A stretch of 64,000 nt of DNA from Shewanella profunda (GTDB lineage: Bacteria; Pseudomonadota; Gammaproteobacteria; Enterobacterales; Shewanellaceae). Below, in pieces: positions 56,723 through 64,000 of the stretch; position 1 is the stretch's first letter; every line of letters starts with the position of its first letter. The stretch covers positions 153,138 through 217,137 of the forward strand of contig NZ_JAKILG010000003.1 of assembly GCF_023283765.1 (NCBI RefSeq), given 5' to 3'. The notes beneath the pieces are model-generated. The model worked only from the letters and a program-made list of their open reading frames with translations. It was not told the DNA's origin and did no database searches. Position numbers and translations under genes: made by a program.

Positions 56723-56928
56723 GGGTATTCCTATTTTTTGTGTGCATCTTAGCGCCCATCAAGCATCTAGTGCACACTTTAATCTTTAACGTCATTGCGT
56801 GACTGGCAGTATACAAGATTATCCAAACCAGTTTAGATAGGAATTTTTGATTAAGAGAGTCGATTGAGGGGCTGATTGGGGGAGCCAATTGAATGAGTGC
56901 CACTGTATCCAACACCAAATATTGCCGC

Positions 56929-56958
56929 TAGCTTTGCTTGGCGGCATTTTGTATTTTG
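56929..56958. terminator. Hairpin near the GcvR-like gene end
   Basis: TTGCCGC and GCGGCA pair over about 16 bases that can pair further (TAGC/GCTT). The T-rich side faces the plus strand, which has no gene here, so its role is unclear. It ends 20 bp before the GcvR-like stop codon. Confidence 0.4.
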
Positions 56959-56972
56959 GATAAACAGCAGCG

Positions 56973-57473
56973 TTAGCGGCTCAATCGGTCAAGTACTAGA
57001 TCGTCCCCTAAGGCATAGAGGGATTGCACTAGTTGATCTTCTTGGGCGAGTTCGGTCAAGCCTAGACTGATGGTGGCGCGAAATAAGGCAATGCCTGTGT
57101 GGCCTGCGGTTTCATACTGGCTGCTAAATTGTTCGATATTGATCCCAAGCGCATTGATTTTGTTTGATATATCGAGTACCAATCCCGGTCTGTCGTAGGC
57201 GACAAGACTGTAGCTTAAGCGTTTGATGGGTTTTAGCGAAACCGACGTTTTAGCATAGGTGAGGGTGAGTCCATCGATGCATTCTAGGGCTTCTACTAAT
57301 TCGTCCATGCGCATTGAGGGGATCTCGAGTAACAAAATGGCGGCAAAGATACCGTCAATATGGCGTAGTTCCGAGTCAAGCCAGTTACCACCATGCCGGC
57401 TTACAGCATGGGCAATTTGCTCTACTAATCCTTTTCTATCAGGTGCTTGTAGTGTGATTAAGTAACGTAGCAT
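56973..57473 (-). CDS. GcvR-like double-ACT-domain protein
   Basis: The 166-residue protein is two ACT domains: RYLITLQAPDRKGLVEQIAHAVSRHGGNWLDSEL and SYSLVAYDRPGLVLDISNKINALGINIEQFSS. This is the layout of GcvR, which binds GcvA to repress the glycine-cleavage genes, and of unnamed paralogues. No gcv gene is near, so the function is not certain. It is divergent from pstC across a region with the Pho box. Confidence 0.82.
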   Translation of the reverse strand: MLRYLITLQAPDRKGLVEQIAHAVSRHGGNWLDSELRHIDGIFAAILLLEIPSMRMDELVEALECIDGLTLTYAKTSVSLKPIKRLSYSLVAYDRPGLVLDISNKINALGINIEQFSSQYETAGHTGIALFRATISLGLTELAQEDQLVQSLYALGDDLVLDRLSR

Positions 57474-57531
57474 AGTGATTGACTCCTATTTTTTATAAAA
57501 GGCACCTGTTTTAAAATGGGGTGTAACACAA

Positions 57532-57549
57532 CTGTCATATTCGCGTCAT
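57532..57549 (+). promoter_or_regulatory. Pho box upstream of pstC
   Basis: CTGTCATATTCGCGTCAT holds two half-sites (CTGTCAT and GCGTCAT) 11 bp apart, as in the PhoB consensus, 123 bp before pstC. It predicts induction by phosphate starvation. Confidence 0.8.
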
Positions 57550-57671
57550 ATAATCCAACGAACTTAGAATAAAGGATGTTGTTATTGCTCAGTTTACGTT
57601 CAAACAGTGTAAGCATAGCACTCGGCAAATCCTAGCGAAAAACGCTAGCTATTAATAAATAGAGGTTCTTA

Positions 57672-59930
57672 ATGGAAAGTCAGGTCACTCAACCTGGTTC
57701 TGCGTCTCACAATATGTTGAAAGGTGGACGTTCAAGTCGCAGGGCATTTAAGGATAAAGCGGCTCAAATTGGGGTCACTATTGGCGGCACTATGGTGTTT
57801 GTCGCCCTATTGTTGATCTTCTTTTATTTGCTGTATGTGATAAAACCCATTTTTGATAGTGCGGATGTGACTCATCTAAAAAGTGTGAGTTATCAGCATG
57901 CCGATACGGCAACGCTTATGGTTGGCGTCGATGAACAAAATGAGGTCATGTACCGTGTCTCCGTTGATGGTCAAGTGGATTTTTACACTGTGGCCGACGG
58001 CAGTTTGCTCTCTTCTTTTTCACAGTCGCTGCCTGAGGGTGTGACTGTCACAAGTGCTGCGGTAGCTGCATCGAGTGAACAACGCTTCGCGCTGGGATTA
58101 AGCAATGGTCAAGCCCTGATTCTGGGCATTGAGTTTGGTTTAACTTACCCAGATAACAAGCGCTTGATTACCCCTAAATTGCGTTATCCCGCAGGTGAAA
58201 CGCCTGTCACTGTTGATGAGTCCGGTTCTCCGATTAGTAAACTTACTTTCATTTACACCTCAGATAAGATGAGTTTTGCCTATGAAGATCATCTTGGGGT
58301 TTGGCGTTTAAGCCGTCTCGAAGGTGAAGAGAATCTGATGACTGAGCAGATTGAATGGACGACTACGACGTCGATTATTCAAGATGCGCCGAAAACAGTG
58401 GTTCAGCAGTTGATGACTCCGGACCAACGTCAGTTGATGTTGCAGATGGGCAACAAAGTCTTTGTGTATGATATCCGTGATGCTGAAGCCATTGAATTAA
58501 TTCAAGTGATTGATGCTGAAAAGGACAAGTCAAAGGTTAACCAGATTGCACTGTTAGCCGGAGCGAGTTCAATTCTGGTCAGCTATGACTCTGGTGTGGT
58601 AGCACAATACTTTCAAGTCAATGGTTCGAAAGGTCGTTTATATCAGGAAATTCGTGAGTTTAATGACTTACCTCCTATCGCATCTATCACCTCTGAATTT
58701 TACCGTAAGAGTTTTGCGGTAGTGAGCCCAGAGGGGGAGTTGTCATTACTCTATACCACAAGTCACCGTGAACTCTTTGACGAAAAATTTGACCTTAAAA
58801 ACCCCGGTAAAATGGGTTTTAGCCCTCGCTCAAATGCCATAGTGGTTGAAGCGGATAAGAAGTTGCATATCTTTAGTGTGGAGAACTCCCACCCTGAAGT
58901 GTCATGGACCGCTATGTGGAACAAGGTTTGGTACGAAGGTTACCCAGAGCCTAAATTTGTATGGCAATCAACCTCAGGCTCCGACGACTTTGAAGCCAAA
59001 CTCAGCTTAATGCCATTAGCCTTTGGCACCATGAAAGCCGCGTTTTACGCCATGCTGTTCGCAGTGCCATTATCGATTGCAGGGGCAATTTATACTGCTT
59101 ACTTTATGTCACCTAAAGTGCGTGCTTTAGTTAAACCAACAATTGAAATTATGGAAGCCTTGCCAACGGTGATTTTAGGTTTCTTGGCAGGACTATGGTT
59201 AGCGCCATTGATAGAGGAACACCTGCCCGGCATTTTAATTCTGTTGGTGTTATTACCAACATGTATTCTGACCTCTGCCTACGCTTGGAGTCGGTTGCCA
59301 GCCCAATGGAAACAGCGTCTGCCTGAGGTATATCAAGAGCTCATGCTGATCCCTGTGATTTGTTTTGTCGGTTGGTTCTCTTTCGCGATAAGCCCGATAA
59401 TCGAAGTCGCCCTGTTCGATGGCAACACCCGTCAATTTATTACTAACGAACTGGGTATCACCTTTGATCAACGTAATGCCTTGGTGGTTGGTATTGCCAT
59501 GGGTTTTGCGGTTATTCCAACTATTTTCTCTATTGCAGAAGATGCCATTTTCTCTGTACCTCGCCACCTATCAAACGGCAGCTTGGCGCTAGGTGCAACA
59601 CCTTGGCAAACCTTAACGCGAGTGGTGCTATTAACCGCAAGTCCAGGGATTTTCTCCGCGGTAATGATGGGACTGGGACGCGCTGTGGGTGAAACCATGA
59701 TTGTACTTATGGCTACGGGTAACACTGCGATTATGGAATGGAGCGTATTTGAAGGTATGCGTACCTTGGCGGCGAACATTGCGGTAGAAATGCCAGAGTC
59801 GGCCATTGGTAGCTCCCATTATCGTGTGCTCTTCCTCGCGGCATTTGTTCTGTTCGTGTTTACCTTCTTGTTTAACACCATTGCGGAAGTGGTGAGACAG
59901 CGTCTACGTGACCGCTATAGCTCGCTGTAA
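57672..59930 (+). CDS. pstC: Phosphate ABC transporter permease PstC (long form)
   Basis: The 752-residue protein has an N-terminal membrane helix (about 37-58), a large periplasmic domain of about 400 residues with propeller-like beta segments, and a C-terminal permease of six helices with the EAA-type loop (SLALGATPWQTLTRVVLLTASPG). E. coli PstC has about 320 residues, so the extra domain is characteristic of the Vibrio/Shewanella/Pseudomonas type. It pairs with PstA and PstB to import phosphate. No pstS gene is in the window. Confidence 0.92.
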   Translation: MESQVTQPGSASHNMLKGGRSSRRAFKDKAAQIGVTIGGTMVFVALLLIFFYLLYVIKPIFDSADVTHLKSVSYQHADTATLMVGVDEQNEVMYRVSVDGQVDFYTVADGSLLSSFSQSLPEGVTVTSAAVAASSEQRFALGLSNGQALILGIEFGLTYPDNKRLITPKLRYPAGETPVTVDESGSPISKLTFIYTSDKMSFAYEDHLGVWRLSRLEGEENLMTEQIEWTTTTSIIQDAPKTVVQQLMTPDQRQLMLQMGNKVFVYDIRDAEAIELIQVIDAEKDKSKVNQIALLAGASSILVSYDSGVVAQYFQVNGSKGRLYQEIREFNDLPPIASITSEFYRKSFAVVSPEGELSLLYTTSHRELFDEKFDLKNPGKMGFSPRSNAIVVEADKKLHIFSVENSHPEVSWTAMWNKVWYEGYPEPKFVWQSTSGSDDFEAKLSLMPLAFGTMKAAFYAMLFAVPLSIAGAIYTAYFMSPKVRALVKPTIEIMEALPTVILGFLAGLWLAPLIEEHLPGILILLVLLPTCILTSAYAWSRLPAQWKQRLPEVYQELMLIPVICFVGWFSFAISPIIEVALFDGNTRQFITNELGITFDQRNALVVGIAMGFAVIPTIFSIAEDAIFSVPRHLSNGSLALGATPWQTLTRVVLLTASPGIFSAVMMGLGRAVGETMIVLMATGNTAIMEWSVFEGMRTLAANIAVEMPESAIGSSHYRVLFLAAFVLFVFTFLFNTIAEVVRQRLRDRYSSL

Positions 59931-59989
59931 CGGAGATAAGATAATGATACTAAATACTATTTCGCCAGTGACCTTGAGAGGTTTGTGCA

Positions 59990-61648
59990 ATGGGTAAGTG
60001 GGTAAAATCAGGCTCGCCGTGGATTTGGATGACGGGCGGAGCGGTGAGCATCAGTTTGATTGCGGTATTAGGCTTATTACTGCTGATTGCATGGCGCGGT
60101 TTAAGTTACTTCTGGCCTGCGGATCTTTATCAATGGGAGCTTGAGGATAGTTCGGGTGTCCGTTCAACCTTAATCGGTGAGATTTACGATAGGGAAGAAG
60201 TACCAACGGAGCGCCTTATCGCCGCGGGGCATGTGTTTAAAGAGCATCCGGGCGAGTTTGTGAGCCGTTATTTAGTGAAAACAGGTAACCGCGAGTTTGT
60301 TGGCTTAGATTTCCGTTGGATACTCGCAACGGACATCATTAGCCGTTCTGTGCCCAGCGATGTGGCCATGATTGAGCGAGCTAAAAACGGTAACTTTTAT
60401 GGTTATCCGGTTGCAGTGATTGAAGATGGCAAGCGTCTTGATTTAGTTAATGATGCCATTGAATCTTCGTTAGAGGAACATATTGAGCGTGCGGTAGCGC
60501 TGTCGGACAAGGCGCTCAAACTGCAAAAACAAGATATTGGTGCTATTAACTATTCAATTGAGAGACTCCGTTTAAAAGAGCGTCGCTACGAGTTAGATGG
60601 TGAACTCACCGATAGCCGTAAATTAGAATTAGTGGCGAGCAAAGAGGCGCTGCAAAAAGATTACTTAGTGCTGGAAAAAGAACTCTTCACCCTGCGTGAT
60701 GAAGCAGCCCGCGATTCGGTTATCGTGCGTGATATGCGCGGTATTGAAGTGGAGCTAAAGCTTGATTCGGTTCTGGATGTTACCTATGTAAATCACTTAA
60801 GTTTACTGGGTAAAGTTAGTCATTGGTTTGTGGGTATAGGTCGATTTATGATTGATGATCCCCGCGAAGCTAACACCGAAGGCGGCGTGTTTCCTGCGAT
60901 TTTCGGTACTGTATTTATGGTTATGTTAATGGCGGTTATCGTGACGCCATTTGGCGTGGTAGCAGCAATTTACCTGCATGAGTACGCTAGGAAAGGCCCG
61001 ATCACTAAGATGATCCGTATCGCTGTGATTAACTTAGCGGGTGTGCCCTCAATTGTTTATGGTGTGTTTGGTTTAGGTTTCTTCGTTTATATGATGGGTG
61101 GCTCAATCGACCAACTGTTTTATGCTGAAGCATTGCCAGCGCCTACCTTTGGTTCGCCTGGGGTAATTTGGTCGGCGTTAACGCTCGCGATTTTGACCTT
61201 GCCCGTGGTGATTGTATCGACCGAAGAAGGTTTGAGCCGTATTCCAAGCGCCGTGCGTCAAGGCAGTTTGGCACTGGGTGCCACTAAGGCCGAAACCCTG
61301 TGGCGGATTGTTATCCCGATGGCGAGCCCTGCTATTATGACTGGTCTGATTTTAGCGGTTGCACGTGCAGCCGGTGAAGTGGCACCGTTAATGTTAGTGG
61401 GTGTGGTGAAATTAGCACCAACATTACCATTGGACTTAAACTTCCCATTTGTGCATTTAGAACGTAAATTCATGCACTTAGGGTTCCATATTTATGATGT
61501 GGGCTTCCAGAGTCCTAACGTTGAAGCGGCGCGTCCTCTGGTATACGCAACCTCCTTCTTGCTGGTGACTGTGATTGTGGCACTCAACTTGACGGCCATT
61601 AGTGTACGTAATCATTTACGTGAAAAATATCGTTCGCTTGAGCACTAA
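59990..61648 (+). CDS. pstA: Phosphate ABC transporter permease PstA (long form)
   Basis: The 552-residue protein has an N-terminal membrane helix (about 18-38), a periplasmic insertion of about 240 residues rich in charged helices (KALKLQKQDIGAINYSIERLRLKERRYELDGE), and a C-terminal permease with SLALGATKAETLWRIVIPMASPAIMTG. E. coli PstA has about 296 residues. The helical insertion probably faces the PstC propeller. It follows pstC by 59 bp. Confidence 0.92.
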   Translation: MGKWVKSGSPWIWMTGGAVSISLIAVLGLLLLIAWRGLSYFWPADLYQWELEDSSGVRSTLIGEIYDREEVPTERLIAAGHVFKEHPGEFVSRYLVKTGNREFVGLDFRWILATDIISRSVPSDVAMIERAKNGNFYGYPVAVIEDGKRLDLVNDAIESSLEEHIERAVALSDKALKLQKQDIGAINYSIERLRLKERRYELDGELTDSRKLELVASKEALQKDYLVLEKELFTLRDEAARDSVIVRDMRGIEVELKLDSVLDVTYVNHLSLLGKVSHWFVGIGRFMIDDPREANTEGGVFPAIFGTVFMVMLMAVIVTPFGVVAAIYLHEYARKGPITKMIRIAVINLAGVPSIVYGVFGLGFFVYMMGGSIDQLFYAEALPAPTFGSPGVIWSALTLAILTLPVVIVSTEEGLSRIPSAVRQGSLALGATKAETLWRIVIPMASPAIMTGLILAVARAAGEVAPLMLVGVVKLAPTLPLDLNFPFVHLERKFMHLGFHIYDVGFQSPNVEAARPLVYATSFLLVTVIVALNLTAISVRNHLREKYRSLEH

Positions 61649-61681
61649 TCAGCGATTATCCTGAAAGTATTAGGACTGAAT

Positions 61682-62500
61682 ATGATTTCTATAGATTCGA
61701 CAGCAATGAAAACGAGCAACTTTGATTTAGCGAACTTAAGCCAGAACGATACCGCACTGGAGATCTGTAACTTAGATTTGCGCTATGCCGACAAGCAAGC
61801 GCTATTTAATGTGTCGATGAAGATCCCCAAGAAGCAAGTGACAGCATTTATCGGCCCCAGCGGTTGTGGTAAATCGACCTTATTGCGTTGTATTAACCGC
61901 ATGAACGATTTAGTTGATAACTGCTATATCGACGGTGAGATTTTGCTGCACGGTCAAAATATTTACGACAAAAAAATCGATGTGGCAGCTCTGCGCCGAA
62001 ATGTGGGCATGGTGTTTCAACGCCCAAACCCGTTTCCAAAGTCTATCTACGAGAACGTGGTTTACGGCTTACGCTTGCAAGGGATTAATAATCGCCGAGA
62101 CTTAGATGAAGCCGCCGAGCGCTCACTACGCGGTGCCGCGATTTGGGATGAAGTGAAAGACAGATTGCACGATAACGCCTTTGGTCTATCGGGCGGTCAG
62201 CAGCAACGTTTGGTGATTGCCCGTGCAATTGCCATTGAACCGGAAGTATTATTACTCGACGAACCTACATCGGCACTCGATCCTATTTCAACCTTAACCA
62301 TTGAAGAGTTGATCACTGAGCTGAAAACCAAATATACCGTCGTGATCGTTACCCACAATATGCAACAGGCGGCGCGGGTATCGGACCAAACGGCCTTTAT
62401 GTATATGGGCGAATTAGTGGAATATGCGGATACCAATACCATTTTCACTACGCCTAAAAAACGTAAAACGGAAGATTACATCACCGGACGTTACGGTTAA
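61682..62500 (+). CDS. pstB: Phosphate ABC transporter ATPase PstB
   Basis: The 272-residue ATPase has Walker [10 protein letters not shown], the PstB-specific [15 protein letters not shown], the signature [16 protein letters not shown] and Walker [13 protein letters not shown], and ends [10 protein letters not shown] as PstB proteins do. It energises the PstCA permease. It lies 33 bp after pstA and 83 bp before phoU. Confidence 0.97.
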   Translation: MISIDSTAMKTSNFDLANLSQNDTALEICNLDLRYADKQALFNVSMKIPKKQVTAFIGPSGCGKSTLLRCINRMNDLVDNCYIDGEILLHGQNIYDKKIDVAALRRNVGMVFQRPNPFPKSIYENVVYGLRLQGINNRRDLDEAAERSLRGAAIWDEVKDRLHDNAFGLSGGQQQRLVIARAIAIEPEVLLLDEPTSALDPISTLTIEELITELKTKYTVVIVTHNMQQAARVSDQTAFMYMGELVEYADTNTIFTTPKKRKTEDYITGRYG

Positions 62501-62583
62501 TCGCCTCTGGGATTTATCGGATAAAGCCGCAGCTTAAGGCTTTTAGCCTAGGTTGATAAACAGTTAAGTAAAAGGTTGGCCAA

Positions 62584-63294
62584 ATGGAAAACATGAATTT
62601 AAGTAAGCATATCTCAGGACAGTTTACCGCTGAACTAGATGATATCCGTAATCGCGTACTCGCTATGGGTGGCTTGGTTGAACGTCAGCTAGAGCAAGCG
62701 ATCGATGCCTTAAGTGCCCTCGATGCCGAGTTAGCCCAGCGGGTGATTGATGGTGACCATAAAGTCAACGGTATGGAAGTATCGATTGATGAAGAATGCA
62801 CCCGTATCATTGCTAAACGTCAACCTGCGGCCAGCGATTTACGGCTGATTATCGCTATTTCTAAATCCATTGCCGATCTAGAACGTATTGGTGATGCCTG
62901 TGTGCGAATAGCGAAAGCAGCACTCGATAAGCGTTTGAATAATCAGCAGCCTTTGTTAGTTAGCATTGAGAATATGGGCCGCCATGCGACTCGCATGTTG
63001 CATGCCACACTGGATGCTCTGGCACGTATGGATGCCGATTCAGCCCTAGAATTGCACAAGGAAGATGCCAAGCTTGACCGCGAATACGAAGGTATTATTC
63101 GTCAGTTAATGACGTATATGATGGAAGATCCACGCTCAATCCCCGATATTTTAGATGTACTTTGGGCCGCTCGAGCCGTAGAACGTGTCGGTGACCGTTG
63201 TAAGAATATCTGTGAATACATCATTTACTACGTTAAAGGTAAAGACGTTCGCCATACTTCCTACGAAGATATGGAAAAGGACATGAAAGGCTAA
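62584..63294 (+). CDS. phoU: Phosphate signalling regulator PhoU
   Basis: The 236-residue protein has two PhoU three-helix bundles with ExxxD metal motifs ([23 protein letters not shown] and [27 protein letters not shown]). PhoU links PstB to the PhoR/PhoB signalling pair and keeps the Pho regulon off when phosphate is ample. It is the last gene of the pst unit and is followed by a strong terminator. Confidence 0.96.
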   Translation: MENMNLSKHISGQFTAELDDIRNRVLAMGGLVERQLEQAIDALSALDAELAQRVIDGDHKVNGMEVSIDEECTRIIAKRQPAASDLRLIIAISKSIADLERIGDACVRIAKAALDKRLNNQQPLLVSIENMGRHATRMLHATLDALARMDADSALELHKEDAKLDREYEGIIRQLMTYMMEDPRSIPDILDVLWAARAVERVGDRCKNICEYIIYYVKGKDVRHTSYEDMEKDMKG

Positions 63295-63334
63295 CACACG
63301 CATTAATCTGCTGTTGTAATGCCATTCGCTGAAT

Positions 63335-63367
63335 AAAACGCTCCACAGTCTCTGTGGAGCGTTTTGC
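63335..63367 (+). terminator. Intrinsic terminator of the pst operon
   Basis: A 14-base perfect stem (AAAACGCTCCACAG / CTGTGGAGCGTTTT) over TCT, with a T-rich tail. Confidence 0.92.
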
Positions 63368-63438
63368 TTTTAGGGCTTTTAAATGCGGTTTAATAAATGC
63401 CGACTGCTTTATAGACTGATTTGACAGGGATAATAGCA

Positions 63439-63492
63439 ATGATGAGTCAATTTGATTTAGCAAAAACGCATTGGAAAATTCTGCAGGGCTAG
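63439..63492 (+). pseudogene. Truncated gene start (MSQFDLAKTHWKILQG)
   Basis: Seventeen codons with an ordinary protein-like opening end abruptly at a stop within repeat-rich sequence. AGGG lies 12 bases upstream. This looks like the 5' remnant of a gene cut off by later insertions; the family is not recognisable. Confidence 0.35.
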
Positions 63493-63570
63493 TATAGCTG
63501 AGTGAACTGTAATTTTAGTTGCTAGGCGTTGGCTGGTATCCACACATACAGGCTTGCCATGGTACTTACT

Positions 63571-63706
63571 CACCGACACGGTGAATAGAAACCTAGGTTT
63601 CTGAGCTTATGAACGAGAGCCATGGATGGCGAACTGGCAGTTAAACAAGGATGTTGTTCAAGTCCATCCTTGGATGCTCGACCGCCCCGTCCATGGGGCG
63701 GACGGT
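63571..63706. repeat. Cluster of palindromes after the pst operon
   Basis: CACCGACACGGTG (63571-63583), GAAACCTAGGTTTC (63588-63601) and CCGCCCCGTCCATGGGGCGG (from 63683) lie within 140 bp of non-coding sequence. This looks like a decayed repeat element. Confidence 0.5.
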
Positions 63707-63890
63707 CGTCTCGCTAATCACCATGGCTCACCTTTCGTGCATTCACGTAACCTGTAGATTTAAAAGATATACGCAACACACTTTTGGACATTTTTGAGTT
63801 AAAGCCTTAACTCGAACTCGTCAGTTCCGGATTAAAATTTCTATGGATAACGCCCAATTAGGGTGTGAAGCACGCGACCACATAACCTCG

Positions 63891-64000
63891 TAGTGTTCAA
63901 ATTTCTGTGTCATTTCTTTAAGCTATACCAAAAAGAGATGATTTATGACCACACCTACTTTTGATATCAATGCTGCCATTCAAGCACTACGTGAAGGTAA
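63891..64000 (+). mobile_element. Left end of a probable IS256-family element
   Basis: TAGTGTTCAAATTTCTGTGT at 63891 resembles IS256-family terminal repeats, and a transposase-like gene starts 54 bp later. The right end and any target duplication lie outside the window, so the boundary is an estimate. Confidence 0.5.
63945..64000 (+). CDS. IS256-family transposase, first 18 codons
   Basis: The 5' fragment reads MTTPTFDINAAIQALREG and runs off the window. IS256 (mutator) transposases commonly open with a similar DI..AIxALREG-type segment before the KDGILTPLIKQ motif, which would lie just beyond the end. GAGATG precedes the ATG. Only the start is visible, so the family is probable, not proven. 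Confidence 0.5.
   Translation, partial: MTTPTFDINAAIQALREG

Noticed and set aside
56723..56972. Glycine riboswitch near the GcvR-like gene
   Set aside because: The gap lies downstream of that gene, and I could not find the conserved tandem aptamer pattern.

Overview
The window reads as a chromosomal segment of a gammaproteobacterium of the genus Shewanella. This rests on gene content and order as I recall them from the S. oneidensis group (phhA-phhB-tyrR, then an isoleucine/valine catabolic operon, further on a split pstCAB-phoU), on operator types (EtrA/FNR-like, TyrR, Pho box), and on moderate GC. No rRNA or tRNA gene was seen. I could run no database search, so all family names come from motif recognition.

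Layout. 0.1-3.1 kb (minus strand): a bactofilin, an orphan NapF-like ferredoxin, and the sugar-nucleotide pair galU-galE. 3.4-9.2 kb (plus): aromatic amino-acid catabolism, with phenylalanine hydroxylase, pterin dehydratase, the regulator TyrR, fumarylacetoacetase, maleylacetoacetate isomerase and a small nucleotidyltransferase. 9.5-14.3 kb: an OmpW-type porin behind a perfect EtrA/FNR palindrome, an SDR, a YbaY-like lipoprotein, metA and a chemoreceptor. 15.1-22.95 kb: a seven-gene operon that encodes the CoA-level steps of valine and isoleucine breakdown. 23-31 kb: a small membrane protein, an S9 peptidase lipoprotein, cueR/copA with a MerR-type promoter, the ABC-F protein YbiT and the lipocalin Blc.

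31-53.5 kb is the accessory part. It holds a LamG/FAD-oxidase fusion, a PAS-GGDEF protein, a wrecked REP-associated transposase, a membrane-anchored wHTH-STAND-TPR regulator followed at once by a small DP-EP-like protein, a secreted lipase with a lipoprotein partner, a TetR-controlled ABC exporter, a CoA transferase, and a group of small proteins resembling polymorphic-toxin immunity proteins. Two of these small genes lie between diverged 250-bp direct repeats, and a decayed tail of one of them sits downstream of an intervening chemoreceptor gene.

53.6-63.3 kb returns to core genes: DUF1415, a LysE exporter, a DUF4136 lipoprotein, DUF2797, a GcvR-like double-ACT protein, and pstC-pstA-pstB-phoU behind a Pho box. 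The last 0.6 kb is repeat-rich and ends in the first codons of a probable IS256-family transposase.

The two catabolic blocks feed central metabolism: Phe/Tyr to fumarate and acetoacetate, Val/Ile to propionyl-CoA and acetyl-CoA. Near-identical palindromes upstream of phhA, tyrR and atoB suggest shared control. The least explained parts are the STAND-regulator/DP-EP pair with its 12-bp operator-like triplet, the LamG-FAD fusion, and the repeat-flanked immunity-like genes.
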